DNA of 64,000 nucleotides from Longispora sp047121295 (GCF_047121295.1 NZ_CP139447.1:186001-250000); one strand, 5' to 3'; numbered from the stretch's first letter, positions 40,782-49,844 are shown. Translations and numbers: made by a program. The notes: generated by a model from the sequence alone, not told the origin.

Positions 40782-42391
40782 CCGCCCCGGCCGCGCCGGT
40801 GGCCTCCGCCGGCCCGGGCATCGGCGTCTTCGTGCGGCTCAAACTGCGGATCCTCCGCAACGGGTTCCAGGGCAAGCCGGGCCGGGTCGCCGCCCTGATC
40901 GTCTCGATGGTGTTCGGCACCCTGCTGGCGCTCGGCGGATTCGCGCTGTTCGCCAGCGTCGGCGCGATCCCGAACAACTACGGCTACGGCCTGGTCGCGA
41001 TGGTCGGCACGTTCCTCGTGATCGGCTGGATCGTGATGCCGGTCGCGATGTTCGGCGTGGACGAGACCCTGGATCCGGCGCGCTTCGCGCTGCTGCCGAT
41101 CCCGAAGCGCCGGCTGATGGCGGGCCTGCTCGCCTCGGCCTTTCTGGGGGTACCGGCGGCAGCCACCCTCATCGCCACCTCCGGCCTCGTGGTCGCCGGC
41201 TTCGCCAAGGGCGGCCCGGTCGGCGGGATCACCGCCGCGCTGGGCGTCGCCCTCGGCGTCGCCACCTGCGTGGTGGGCAGCCGGGCCGTGACCAGCGGGT
41301 TCGCCGCCGCGCTCCGGTCGCGCCGGTCCCGGGACCTGGCCCTGATCGGCGTCACGCTCAGCCTGACGCTGATCGGCCCGATGATCTCCCTGAGCACCAA
41401 CGCGATGGCCCGGGGCGACGCCGAGTCGATCAAGAGCGGCATGAAGATCGTCGGGTTCTCGCCGCTCGCCGCCCCGTTCATCGCGTGGTACGACATCGCC
41501 GACGGCGACGTGCTCCTCGGCGTCGCGAAGCTGCTCGGCACGGCGGTCGTGCTCGCGCTGCTGGCCCGCTGGTGGTCGAACTCCCTGGAGTCGGCCATGG
41601 TCGGCGCGATCAGCGGCGGCGCGCAGGCCCGCAAGGAGACCGGCCTGCCGCTCCGGGTCCTCGGCCGCGCCCCGCAGGGCGTGTTCGGCGCGATCGTGGC
41701 CGCCGAGACGCGCGGCTGGTGGCGGGACCCGCGCAGGCGCGCGACCCTGCTGTCCATGCTCGCCGCGAGCCTGGCGATGCCGATCGGCATGAGCGCCGGC
41801 AAGACGCCGCTCGCGCTGGGCGTCACCGTGGTGTGGATCGGGGTGTTCCTGGCGCTGGCCGCCGGTAACCAGTTCGGCTTCGGCGGGTCGGCGTACGCGT
41901 TCCACCTGATGATCGGGGTGCCCGGCCGGGTGGAGTTGCGGGCCCGTGCAACCGCGCTGGCCATGCTCGCGGTGCCGGCCCTGACCCTGGTCGTACCGGT
42001 GCTGGGCATCCTGGTCGGCAAGCCCGGGCAGATCGTCGGGGCGCTGGGCTCGGCGTACGCGGCGTTCGGGGTCGCGATCGGGATCATGTCGGTGCTGTCG
42101 GTCCGGGCGCCGTACGCGCTGCCCGAGACGACCAACCCGTTCGCGATGAACAGCGGCGGCGGGTGCATGAAGGGCGTGATCAGCCTCGGGTCGATGTTCG
42201 TGACCCTGGTGCTGGCGTCCCCGATGGCGGTCGGCTCGTGGCTGCTCGGCGACTCGCTGTGGAGCGCGGCGCTGCTCCCGGTCGGGGTCGCCTACGGGAT
42301 CGGCGGGGCCGTCCTCGGTGCCCGGGTCGGCGGCGACATGCTGCAACGACGTGGCCCGGAAGTCCTCGCGGCCGTCACGCCGGGCCGCTAG
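40778..42391 (+). CDS. ABC transporter permease (large, export type)
   Basis: 537 aa with roughly 12 membrane helices in two related halves. GTG at 40778 overlaps the ATPase stop; the open frame upstream is only a shadow of the ATPase gene. The second half begins with AAETRGWWRDPRRRATLLSMLAAS, a cytoplasmic coupling-type segment seen in two-domain ABC-2 permeases. Substrate unknown. Confidence 0.85.
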   Translation: MTAPAAPVASAGPGIGVFVRLKLRILRNGFQGKPGRVAALIVSMVFGTLLALGGFALFASVGAIPNNYGYGLVAMVGTFLVIGWIVMPVAMFGVDETLDPARFALLPIPKRRLMAGLLASAFLGVPAAATLIATSGLVVAGFAKGGPVGGITAALGVALGVATCVVGSRAVTSGFAAALRSRRSRDLALIGVTLSLTLIGPMISLSTNAMARGDAESIKSGMKIVGFSPLAAPFIAWYDIADGDVLLGVAKLLGTAVVLALLARWWSNSLESAMVGAISGGAQARKETGLPLRVLGRAPQGVFGAIVAAETRGWWRDPRRRATLLSMLAASLAMPIGMSAGKTPLALGVTVVWIGVFLALAAGNQFGFGGSAYAFHLMIGVPGRVELRARATALAMLAVPALTLVVPVLGILVGKPGQIVGALGSAYAAFGVAIGIMSVLSVRAPYALPETTNPFAMNSGGGCMKGVISLGSMFVTLVLASPMAVGSWLLGDSLWSAALLPVGVAYGIGGAVLGARVGGDMLQRRGPEVLAAVTPGR

Positions 42392-42463
42392 GTCCGTTCC
42401 GCGCGCGGCCACGCCGGGCCACCAGGTCCGGCCTGTTCCCGGCCGCGCGCGGGTCCCAGAGGA

Positions 42464-42469
42464 GATAAT
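42464..42469 (+). promoter_or_regulatory. Candidate leaderless -10 box for the flavin reductase gene
   Basis: GATAAT ends 7 nt before ATG at 42477. A GGAG (42461-42464) is also present but is 12 nt away. Confidence 0.4.
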
Positions 42470-42476
42470 CGAGATC

Positions 42477-42992
42477 ATGAGCGGAATCCACGTCGAGCAC
42501 CCGTTCGCGACCCCCGAGGGGGAACGCGGCCCGGTCCGCCGGCTCCGGGGCCGGTTCGGCCAGACCGTCACGCTGTGGACGGCCGGGGTCGGCGCGGGCC
42601 GGGCCGGGCTGCCGGTGGCCTCCACGATGGTCGCGGACGGCGATCCCGGCCGGATCCTGGGCCTGCTCGACCCGGAGTCCGAGGTGTACGACGCCCTGAC
42701 CGTCACCGGCCGGTTCGCGGTGCACGTCCTCGCGCCCGGCCAGGAGCGGATCTCCGACGAGTTCGCCGGGCTGGTGCCGGTGCCGGGCGGGGCGTTCCGC
42801 AACCACGGCTGGCAGGAGACCGAGTGGGGGCCGGTGCTCGCCGAGGCCACCACGTGGGCGGGCTGCCGGCTGACCGACACCCGCCCCTGTGGCTACGGCC
42901 ACCTGGTGGAGGCCACGATCGAGTTCGTCGAGCTCGGGGAGTCCGAGCCGCTGGTCTACCACCGTGGCCGGTACACCAGGATCACCTCTTGA
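42477..42992 (+). CDS. Flavin reductase-like FMN-binding domain protein
   Basis: 171 aa, normal size for the family. The split-barrel pattern is visible: LPVASTMVADGDPGRILGLLDPESEVYDALTVTGRFAVHVLAPGQERISDEFAG, and a C-terminal PLVYHRGRYTRI close to the usual end. Such proteins reduce or bind FMN, often to feed a monooxygenase; none is next to it. The 3' end overlaps the convergent membrane protein gene by 11 nt. Confidence 0.8.
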   Translation: MSGIHVEHPFATPEGERGPVRRLRGRFGQTVTLWTAGVGAGRAGLPVASTMVADGDPGRILGLLDPESEVYDALTVTGRFAVHVLAPGQERISDEFAGLVPVPGGAFRNHGWQETEWGPVLAEATTWAGCRLTDTRPCGYGHLVEATIEFVELGESEPLVYHRGRYTRITS

Positions 42993-43893
42993 CGAATTCC
43001 TTCAGGTTGTCGGTGACCTTCTTCGCCGCGTCCTTCGCGCCGTCCACGGTCTTCTTCGTGACCAGGTCGGTCACCCACGCCTCGTTGAAGCCGGCGAAGA
43101 AGCCGAGCCCGCCCCAGTAGAACCACTGGGCCAGCGGGGAGTCGGGCACCTTGAACAGCACGAACAGCTCGCCCTTGCCGAGGAACAGGATCGTGGCGGC
43201 GAAGAACCAGCCCAGCATGATCCGGATCGAGGCGGCCACGAACCCGGACGCGTGGTAGTCCTCGATCTCCTGCTTGCGGAGCCGGATCAGCGAGCTGAGC
43301 GTGGCCCCGCCCGCGCCGCCGGCCACGGCCACGAGGGCGTGCTCGACCAGGGTCTTCTTGTCGCCGTGCAGCCCGTCGGAGAAGATCCGGAAGCAGGTGG
43401 CGATCACGAGGTACAGCACGACGAGCAGCACGATGCTCGCGAACACCCCGATGATCGTGCCCTTGAAGTACTCCCGGGACACCCGGCGCTGGGCCCGGGA
43501 CTTGATCTCGGCGGCCACCTCGATGGCCCGGCCGGCGAGGAAGGTCTCCACCGGGTCGGGCTTGTCGCCGGTCGGCCGGGCGGTCTCCTCGGCGAGGGCC
43601 CGGGCGGTCCGGATGCCCTCCTCGATCCGCTCCCGGCAGACCCGCCAGTCGTCGGGGACGAGGTAGCGCTGTCCTTCGAGGTACTGGTCCTTCAGCGCCG
43701 CGAGCGGCATCAGCACCCGCGCCTGGAACCGGGGCTCGAACGGTCCGAGCACACTGTCCAGTGCGATGACCGGGCGGCCCTCGATGCGCCGGGCGCGCTC
43801 GTAGAGCCACTTCTCCCGGATCCGGCGACGGACCCGGCCGAACCAGTTGGTGGGGGTCTCCTCGAGTGGGGGCACGACTTCCTGATCCGTCAT
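42982..43893 (-). CDS. Membrane protein with cytoplasmic N-terminal domain, unknown function
   Basis: 303 aa from ATG at 43893, with GGAGG upstream. The first 140 residues are soluble and charged. Three to four membrane helices follow (about 148-168, 182-198, 215-235 and 250-270), then a Lys-rich amphipathic C-terminus (VTKKTVDGAKDAAKKVTDNLKEFVKR). I do not recognise a family. No enzymatic motif seen. Confidence 0.72.
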   Translation of the reverse strand: MTDQEVVPPLEETPTNWFGRVRRRIREKWLYERARRIEGRPVIALDSVLGPFEPRFQARVLMPLAALKDQYLEGQRYLVPDDWRVCRERIEEGIRTARALAEETARPTGDKPDPVETFLAGRAIEVAAEIKSRAQRRVSREYFKGTIIGVFASIVLLVVLYLVIATCFRIFSDGLHGDKKTLVEHALVAVAGGAGGATLSSLIRLRKQEIEDYHASGFVAASIRIMLGWFFAATILFLGKGELFVLFKVPDSPLAQWFYWGGLGFFAGFNEAWVTDLVTKKTVDGAKDAAKKVTDNLKEFVKR

Positions 43894-43990
43894 CACGACC
43901 TCCGGGGGGTGCGGGGTCCACGTGCGATAGAGCGTGATCAGTATCCGGGACCGGGCCGGGTTCCGCCAATCCTCCGCCCGGCCGGGAGAC

Positions 43991-44007
43991 CCCAGTGGAC
44001 CACTGGG
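43991..44007. promoter_or_regulatory. 17-bp palindrome upstream of the DUF485/symporter operon
   Basis: CCCAGTGG-A-CCACTGGG is perfectly symmetric around one base. It is in the 223-bp divergent region before the second symporter unit, which holds no gene. Candidate operator. Confidence 0.45.
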
Positions 44008-44116
44008 CGCACGGAATGTGCCGTTCGTCGTGCCGGACGGAGAGGGAACCTTCCTGACCGGTCGGGCGTCCATAGCGTGTTCCAGGTCACTCCCCCGATC
44101 TGAGAAGGCGGTGACG

Positions 44117-44446
44117 ATGTCACCCGACAAGTACGAGACCGTGCAGGCCAGCGACGAGTTCGTGGGCCTGCGCAAGGCGTTGCGGAACTTCGTGTTCCCG
44201 ATGACGGTCGCATTCCTGGCCTGGTACGCGCTCTACGTCATCCTCTCGGCCTACGCCCGGGGCTTCATGGCGCACAAGGTGTTCGGCGACGTGAACGTGG
44301 CCCTGGTGTTCGGGCTGCTCCAGTTCGTGTCGACGTTCGTCATCGCGTGGGTCTACGCCCGCTACGCCGGCCGCCGGCTCGACCCGGTCGCCGAGAAGAT
44401 CAAGGCCGAGATGGAAACGGAGGAGCTCGACGATGCTCGCGCGTAA
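44117..44446 (+). CDS. DUF485 membrane protein
   Basis: 109 aa. Two membrane helices (about 33-55 and 68-90) inside the DUF485 pattern: FVGLRKALRNFVFPMTVAFLAWYALYVILSAYARGFMAHKVFGDVNVALVFGLLQFVSTF. DUF485 proteins (E. coli YjcH) are co-transcribed with acetate permease ActP. ATG is preferred over an in-frame GTG at 44111, which is too close to the AGAAGG site. It overlaps the permease gene by 14 nt. Confidence 0.92.
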   Translation: MSPDKYETVQASDEFVGLRKALRNFVFPMTVAFLAWYALYVILSAYARGFMAHKVFGDVNVALVFGLLQFVSTFVIAWVYARYAGRRLDPVAEKIKAEMETEELDDARA

Positions 44447-46241
44447 CCTGACCCTGATCCTGTTCGTGGTGCTCGTGGCGGTGACGCTGGGCATCACGAT
44501 CTGGGCCAGCCGGCAGAACCGCACCGCCGCCGACTTCTACGACGGCGGCCGGTCGTTCTCCGGGTTCCAGAACGGGATGGCGATCGGCGGCGACTACATG
44601 TCCGCCGCGTCCTTCCTGGGCATCGCCGGCATCATCGCGCTCAGCGGCTACGACGGCTTCCTGTACTCGATCGGCTTCCTGGTCGCCTGGCTCGTGGCGC
44701 TGCTGCTGGTGGCCGAGCTGATGCGCAACTCCGGCAAGTACACAATGGGCGATGTCCTGTCCTTCCGGATGCGGCAGCGGCCGGTGCGCACGGCAGCCTC
44801 GCTGTCCACGCTCGTCGTCTCGGTGTTCTACCTGCTCGCCCAGATGGTCGGCGCCGGCTCGCTCGTCGCGCTGCTGCTCGGCATCAAGGAGGGCGAGACC
44901 TTCCTCGGCATGACCCCGGAGAACGCCAAGATCGTCACCATCATCCTGATCGGTGTACTGATGATCGTGTACGTCGTCATCGGCGGCATGAAGGGCACCA
45001 CCTACGTCCAGATCGTCAAGGCGTTCATGCTGATGCTGGGCGCGCTGGTCATGACGCTGCTGGTGTTCGCGGCCTTCAAGTTCAACCTGTCCGACCTGCT
45101 CGGCTCGGCGGCCACGAAGTCCGGGAAGGGCGACGCGTTCCTCCAGCCGGGGCTGAAGTACGGCAAGGAGCTCGCCACCCCGCTGATGACCACGGTGAGC
45201 AAGCTCGACCTGATCTCGCTCGGGCTCGCGCTCGTCCTGGGCACGGCCGGCCTGCCGCACATCCTGATCCGGTTCTACACCGTGCCCAACGCTAAGGCGG
45301 CCCGCAAGAGCGTGGTCTGGGCGATCGGCATCATCGGCGTGTTCTACCTGATGACGCTGGCCCTCGGCTTCGGCGCGGCGGCGCTGGTCGGCGCGTCGGA
45401 GATCGTCAAGCAGGACCCGAGCGGGAACACGGCCGCGCCGCAGCTCGCCAAGGCACTGGGGGAGAAGTACCTCGGCGGGGAGGTCGGCGGGGCACTGATG
45501 CTCGCCGTGATCGCCGCCGTGGCGTTCGCGACCATCCTGGCCGTGGTGGCCGGGCTGACCCTGGCGTCGTCCTCGTCGCTGGCGCACGACCTGTACGCGA
45601 ACGTGTTCCGGCGCAAGAAGGCCGCTTCCTCCGACGGGGTGAAGGAGGAGGACGGGGTCGGGTCGTCCACCGACGGCGTCAAGCAGGAGGATGCCGCCCA
45701 GCCCGACGCCGTGCGGCAGGAGGTCCGGGTCGCCCGGTACTCCGCCTTCGGCATCGGCGCCCTCGCCATCGTCCTCGCGGTGTTCGCCCGGAGCCTGAAC
45801 GTGGCGTTCCTGGTGGCCCTCGCCTTCGCGATCGCGGCGTCGGCGAACCTGCCCGCCATCCTGTTCTCCCTGTTCTGGCGGCGCTTCAACACCCGGGGCG
45901 CCGTCTGGGGCATCTACGGCGGTCTGCTGTCCGCCGTGCTCCTGGTGCTGCTCAGCCCGATCATGTGGGGCGGGGCGTCCGACACCCAGCCGGCGGCGAA
46001 GCTCTCCGCCAAGCAGGCGGCGACCTGTGGGGTGCCGGTCACCTCCAAGGCGGTGTCGAATGCCACCGCTTTGATCAGCTGCACGGCCAAGGCCCCGGTT
46101 CCGCTGTCCAATCCCGGACTCATCTCGATCCCGCTGGGCTTCTTGTTCGCGGCCGTGGGCGCGCTCACGTCGCGGGAGCGGGACACGAAGAAGTACGCCG
46201 AGCTGGAGGTTCGTGCCCTGACGGGCGCCGGAGCTCACTGA
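44433..46241 (+). CDS. Acetate/monocarboxylate permease, SSS family (ActP-like)
   Basis: 602 aa. Key features: FYDGGRSFSGFQNGMAIGGDYMSAASFLGIAG, GGMKGTTYVQIVKAFMLM, GTAGLPHILIRFYTVPNAKAARKS, and AGLTLASSSSLAHDLYANVF. Strong match to the ActP/MctC branch, with its DUF485 partner upstream. A cytoplasmic loop near residues 390-430 carries two DGVK(E/Q)ED repeats not usual in the family. A large external loop before the last helix contains a Cys pair. Confidence 0.92.
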   Translation: MLARNLTLILFVVLVAVTLGITIWASRQNRTAADFYDGGRSFSGFQNGMAIGGDYMSAASFLGIAGIIALSGYDGFLYSIGFLVAWLVALLLVAELMRNSGKYTMGDVLSFRMRQRPVRTAASLSTLVVSVFYLLAQMVGAGSLVALLLGIKEGETFLGMTPENAKIVTIILIGVLMIVYVVIGGMKGTTYVQIVKAFMLMLGALVMTLLVFAAFKFNLSDLLGSAATKSGKGDAFLQPGLKYGKELATPLMTTVSKLDLISLGLALVLGTAGLPHILIRFYTVPNAKAARKSVVWAIGIIGVFYLMTLALGFGAAALVGASEIVKQDPSGNTAAPQLAKALGEKYLGGEVGGALMLAVIAAVAFATILAVVAGLTLASSSSLAHDLYANVFRRKKAASSDGVKEEDGVGSSTDGVKQEDAAQPDAVRQEVRVARYSAFGIGALAIVLAVFARSLNVAFLVALAFAIAASANLPAILFSLFWRRFNTRGAVWGIYGGLLSAVLLVLLSPIMWGGASDTQPAAKLSAKQAATCGVPVTSKAVSNATALISCTAKAPVPLSNPGLISIPLGFLFAAVGALTSRERDTKKYAELEVRALTGAGAH

Positions 46242-46249
46242 AAGTATCG

Positions 46250-46283
46250 TGTGGGTCACACCGCCTCGGGGGTGTGGCCCGCA
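46250..46283 (+). terminator. Stem-loop after the permease gene
   Basis: GTGGGTCACACC and GGTGTGGCCCGCAC form an imperfect stem, 9 nt after the stop, ending just before the -10 box of the next gene. Confidence 0.45.
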
Positions 46284-46285
46284 CG

Positions 46286-46291
46286 TACGCT
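46286..46291 (+). promoter_or_regulatory. Leaderless -10 box of the first LCP gene
   Basis: TACGCT ends 6 nt before ATG at 46298. Confidence 0.55.
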
Positions 46292-46297
46292 TGGGCC

Positions 46298-47545
46298 ATG
46301 AATGAGTCACGACCGACGGGCCGCGCGTCAGTGCCGTCTGGCCGCGCCCGCGTTCCCCAGCCGCAGGAGGACCCCTGGGCTGACGTCGCCCCGACCCCAG
46401 GCCGTGCCTCGGTGCCGCCGCGCGGAGTGTCCGGCTCGGCCAAGGTGCCGAGCGGGCGCGCCCAGGTCGGCGGTCCGGGTGGGCCCGGTGGGCGCGGTCC
46501 GGGTGGTGGGCCCGGTGGCCGGGGCCCCGGTGGGCCGCCGAAGGGCGTGATCCGGTCGGGCAAGCGCCGGCCGCGCTGGGGGCGGATCCTGCTGGTCGTG
46601 TCCGGGCTGCTCGTCGTGGTGCTGATCGCCGGTGGTCTGGGCTTCTGGACGTATCTGAAGTCGGTCGGCGACGACGTCAAGCGCACCGACGCGTTCGCCG
46701 GGCTCACCAACGGCCGGCCGCCGAAGACCGTGGACGGCGCGTTCAACATCCTGATGCTGGGCAGCGACTCCCGTGACCCGGACAACATCGAGGCCGACGC
46801 CCGGACCGACACGATCATGCTCCTGCACGTCAACGCGCAGCACGACCAGGCCAACCTGATCTCGCTGCCCCGCGACCTGTGGGTACACGTGCCGAAGAAC
46901 CCGAACGGGCAGGGCGGCAACACCAACGCGAAGATCAACGCGGCGTTCGCCTGGGGCGGGGCGCCGCTGATGGTGAAGACCGTCGAGGAGTACACCGGGG
47001 TCCTGGTCGACCACGTCGCCATGATCGACTTCGACGGGCTGCGGGCCGTGACCGACGCGCTCGGCGGCGTCGACATGATGGTGGACCAGGATGTGACCTC
47101 GATCCACGGCAACCACCGGTTCTGGGCGAAGGGCATGCAGCACTTCAGCGGTGACGCGGCCTTGGACTACATCCGGCAGCGCAAGCAGTTCCCGGACGGC
47201 GACTTCGCCCGGATCCGGCACCAGCAGACCTTCCTCCGGGCGATGCTCGACAAGGCTGCGGACAGCGGCACGCTTGCCAACCCGTTCAAGCTGAAGGGCC
47301 TGCTCGACTCGCTCACCAAGGTGGTCGTGGTCGACAAGGAGTTCCAGCTCGTCGACATGGCGATCCAGTTCCGTGGCCTGCGGTCGTCGAACCTCACATT
47401 CCTGACCAGCCCGAACGCCGGCCCCGACACGATCGACGGAGAGAGCGTCATCGTTTCGGACAAACAAAAGGCCAAGGCCCTGTACGAAGCGGTCAATAGG
47501 GACCAGGTAGCCGAATGGATCAAGGCGAACCCGCCCCAAAAGTAA
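46298..47545 (+). CDS. LytR-CpsA-Psr (LCP) family wall polymer ligase, copy 1
   Basis: 415 aa. A disordered cytoplasmic tail (1-95) with four GRA-x-V repeats and a GPGG-rich stretch precedes the membrane helix (about 99-122). The LCP domain (about 145-330) shows FNILMLGSDSRD, RTDTIMLLHVN, ISLPRDLWV, KINAAFAWGG, and the catalytic Arg region LDYIRQRKQFPDGDFARIRHQQTFL. LCP proteins transfer glycopolymers from polyprenyl phosphate to peptidoglycan. It lacks the Cys pair seen in the next three copies. Confidence 0.92.
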   Translation: MNESRPTGRASVPSGRARVPQPQEDPWADVAPTPGRASVPPRGVSGSAKVPSGRAQVGGPGGPGGRGPGGGPGGRGPGGPPKGVIRSGKRRPRWGRILLVVSGLLVVVLIAGGLGFWTYLKSVGDDVKRTDAFAGLTNGRPPKTVDGAFNILMLGSDSRDPDNIEADARTDTIMLLHVNAQHDQANLISLPRDLWVHVPKNPNGQGGNTNAKINAAFAWGGAPLMVKTVEEYTGVLVDHVAMIDFDGLRAVTDALGGVDMMVDQDVTSIHGNHRFWAKGMQHFSGDAALDYIRQRKQFPDGDFARIRHQQTFLRAMLDKAADSGTLANPFKLKGLLDSLTKVVVVDKEFQLVDMAIQFRGLRSSNLTFLTSPNAGPDTIDGESVIVSDKQKAKALYEAVNRDQVAEWIKANPPQK

Positions 47546-47674
47546 GGGCATTGTGAGCAAAGTCCACTTCGTGCGGGTGGCGGGTCGGTCCGGCTTGGAA
47601 TAAGGTCCGAAGCCGGGCCGACTCCGGTCCGTCACCATGCCCGCCCGAAGCGGCGGCCGACCAAGGAGGCTGTC

Positions 47675-48754
47675 ACGTCCGGCAAGCCAGCCAGGCTCGG
47701 CGCGCACCGCGTCCGGCGTAGCCCGCTCTGGGCGCGACTCTGCCTCACGTTCGGCCTCCTGATCGCCGTCGGCGCCGGGGGCACCCTGGTCGTCGGTCAG
47801 CTCGCGCTGAACCACGTGAGTGACGCGATCGGCTCCGACTCCCTGCTGCCCGCCGGCTCCGGCAACCAGCCGCGCAGCGAGGTCAAGGGCCCCCTCAACA
47901 TCCTGCTCGCCGGCCTCGACTACCGGGCCGGTGACCCGGACAGCGAGGCCAACCAGCGCGCCGACTCCGTGATGTGGGTGCACATCCCCCGCGAGCACGA
48001 CATGGCGTACATCGTCTCCCTGCCCCGCGACCTCGTCGTGGACATCCCGGCCTTCCCGGCCGCGAAGTTCCCCGGCGAGAAGGGCGGCCGGCTCAACGCC
48101 TCGTTCGGCGCCGGCATGCAGAACAAGCTCGGCCGGCCCGGCGGCATGCAGCTGCTGACGAAGACCGTCGAGCAGCTGACCGGTGTGAAGTTCGACATGG
48201 CCGGCGTCATCGACTGGTACGGGTTCACGGGCATCACCCACGAGCTCGGCGGTGTGACGATGTGCCTGGACAAGGGCTTCACGTCCTCGCAGCCGGGGTT
48301 CAAGAACTACTCGTTCCCGACGGGCTGCAACCACTACGACGAGCACACCGCGCTGGCCCTCGTGCGGCAGCGGTACGACGTCGAAGGCGGCGACTACGGC
48401 CGGCAGAAGCTCCAGCAGCAGTTCATCATGCAGATCCTCAAGCAGGCGATGGGCAAGGACGTGCTCACCAACCCGCTCAAGCTCAACGGGATCATCAAGT
48501 CGGTCGGCAACTCGCTGAAGATCGACTTCGGGGCGTACGACTTCGCGGACCTGCTCTGGGCGCTCAAGGGCATCACCCCGACCAGCCTGGTGACGATGCG
48601 CGTCCCGAGCAGCCAGATCGGCAACCAGAACGACTACGGGGGCGAGGCGCTCAACCCGACGCTCGGTCCCGAGATGTTCCGGGCGATGGCGGATGAGCGG
48701 ATCAACGTGTTCCTCGCGGCGCATACCGAGCTAGCCAACAAGCTCCCGGCCTGA
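47675..48754 (+). CDS. LCP family wall polymer ligase, copy 2 (non-canonical start)
   Basis: About 359 aa. The LCP domain is intact: LNILLAGLDYRA, RADSVMWVHIP, VSLPRDLVVDIP, RLNASFGAG, and LALVRQRYDVEGGDYGRQKLQQQF. The membrane anchor RSPLWARLCLTFGLLIAVG aligns with copy 3, but the first canonical start codon in frame (GTG 47816) lies after it. AAGGAGG at 47663-47669 is correctly spaced for ACG at 47675; GTC at 47672 is the other option. So it starts at a non-standard codon, or the start is mutated or misread. TAAGGT (47601-47606) is a -10 candidate. Confidence 0.78.
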   Translation, partial: TSGKPARLGAHRVRRSPLWARLCLTFGLLIAVGAGGTLVVGQLALNHVSDAIGSDSLLPAGSGNQPRSEVKGPLNILLAGLDYRAGDPDSEANQRADSVMWVHIPREHDMAYIVSLPRDLVVDIPAFPAAKFPGEKGGRLNASFGAGMQNKLGRPGGMQLLTKTVEQLTGVKFDMAGVIDWYGFTGITHELGGVTMCLDKGFTSSQPGFKNYSFPTGCNHYDEHTALALVRQRYDVEGGDYGRQKLQQQFIMQILKQAMGKDVLTNPLKLNGIIKSVGNSLKIDFGAYDFADLLWALKGITPTSLVTMRVPSSQIGNQNDYGGEALNPTLGPEMFRAMADERINVFLAAHTELANKLPA

Positions 48755-48758
48755 CCCG

Positions 48759-49820
48759 ATGGCGAACCTTGACAAGCCCGGCGTACACCGACGGCGAAGA
48801 AGTCCACTATGGGCCCGCCTCTGCCTCGTGTTCGGGTGCGTCATCACCCTCGTCAGCGGGATCGGCCTGATCGGCGGCCAGGTGCTGCTCAGCCGCTACT
48901 CCAGCTCGATCCCGCAGATCAGCGTGCTCGGCAAGGACCAGCCGCACCGCGAGGTCAAGGGCGCGATCAACATCCTGCTCGTCGGGATCGACAAGCGGCG
49001 CGACGACGTGCCGGGCAGCCTGGTCCGGGCGGACACCGTGATGTGGGCGCACATCCCGGCGGCCCACGACCGGGCGTATCTGCTGTCGCTGCCGCGTGAC
49101 CTGGACGTGGCGATCCCGGCGTACAAGCCGACGAAGTACCAGGGCACCAACGGTGACAAGCTGAACGCCGCGTTCGCGTTCGGGGCCGGGGAGAAGCAGG
49201 ACCTGGCGGGCGGGCTCCAGCTGCTGACCCAGACCGTCCAGGGCTTCACCGGGGTCAAGTTCGACCTGGTGGGCATGATCGACTGGTACGGGTTCACGGG
49301 CATCACCCACGAGCTGGGCGGCGTGACGATGTGCCTGGACAAGGGCTTCACGTCCTCGCAGCCGGGGTTCAAGGGCTACTCGTTCGCGGCCGGCTGCAAC
49401 TTCTACAACGAGCACACGGCCCTGGCCCTGGTCCGGCAGCGCTACGACCTGCCCGGCGGGGACTACGACCGGCAGAAGCTCCAGCAGCAGTTCATCATGC
49501 AGATCCTCAAGCAGGCGATGAGCAAGGACGTGCTCACCAACCCGATCAAGCTGGACAAGATCGTCCGCTCGGTCGGGGCCTCTCTGCAGCTGGACCTCGG
49601 CGGCTACGACTTCGTCGACCTGGTGTTCGCGCTGCGCAACATCAAGCCGTCCGACATCATCACGATGGCGATCCCGCACGCCACCCAGAAGAAGAACGGC
49701 GCGGACTACGAGGAGCTGGTCCAGCCCCTCGGCGGCGAGCTGTTCCAGGGGCTGATCAAGGACCAGATCGACGAGGTGCTGATCAAGCATCCCGAGCTGG
49801 CAACAAAGGTCCAAACCTAA
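48759..49820 (+). CDS. LCP family wall polymer ligase, copy 3
   Basis: 353 aa, starts 4 nt after copy 2. Short basic N-terminus, membrane helix (about 18-42), LCP domain with INILLVGIDKRRDD, RADTVMWAHIP, LSLPRDLDVAIP, KLNAAFAFGAG and LALVRQRYDLPGGDYDRQKLQQQF. A Cys pair (TMCLDKGFTSSQPGF ... GCNFY) probably forms a disulfide outside the cell. Two stretches are almost identical in DNA to copy 2, indicating recent duplication or gene conversion. Confidence 0.93.
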   Translation: MANLDKPGVHRRRRSPLWARLCLVFGCVITLVSGIGLIGGQVLLSRYSSSIPQISVLGKDQPHREVKGAINILLVGIDKRRDDVPGSLVRADTVMWAHIPAAHDRAYLLSLPRDLDVAIPAYKPTKYQGTNGDKLNAAFAFGAGEKQDLAGGLQLLTQTVQGFTGVKFDLVGMIDWYGFTGITHELGGVTMCLDKGFTSSQPGFKGYSFAAGCNFYNEHTALALVRQRYDLPGGDYDRQKLQQQFIMQILKQAMSKDVLTNPIKLDKIVRSVGASLQLDLGGYDFVDLVFALRNIKPSDIITMAIPHATQKKNGADYEELVQPLGGELFQGLIKDQIDEVLIKHPELATKVQT

Positions 49821-49831
49821 CGTTTTCGCCG

Positions 49832-49837
49832 TACCCT
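49832..49837 (+). promoter_or_regulatory. Leaderless -10 box of the fourth LCP gene
   Basis: TACCCT ends 7 nt before ATG at 49845. Confidence 0.55.
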
Positions 49838-49844
49838 GGAGCCC

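Noticed and set aside
44060..44095. CRP-like site upstream of the DUF485 gene
   Set aside because: Only one half-site (GTCAC) is convincing; the other half does not match.
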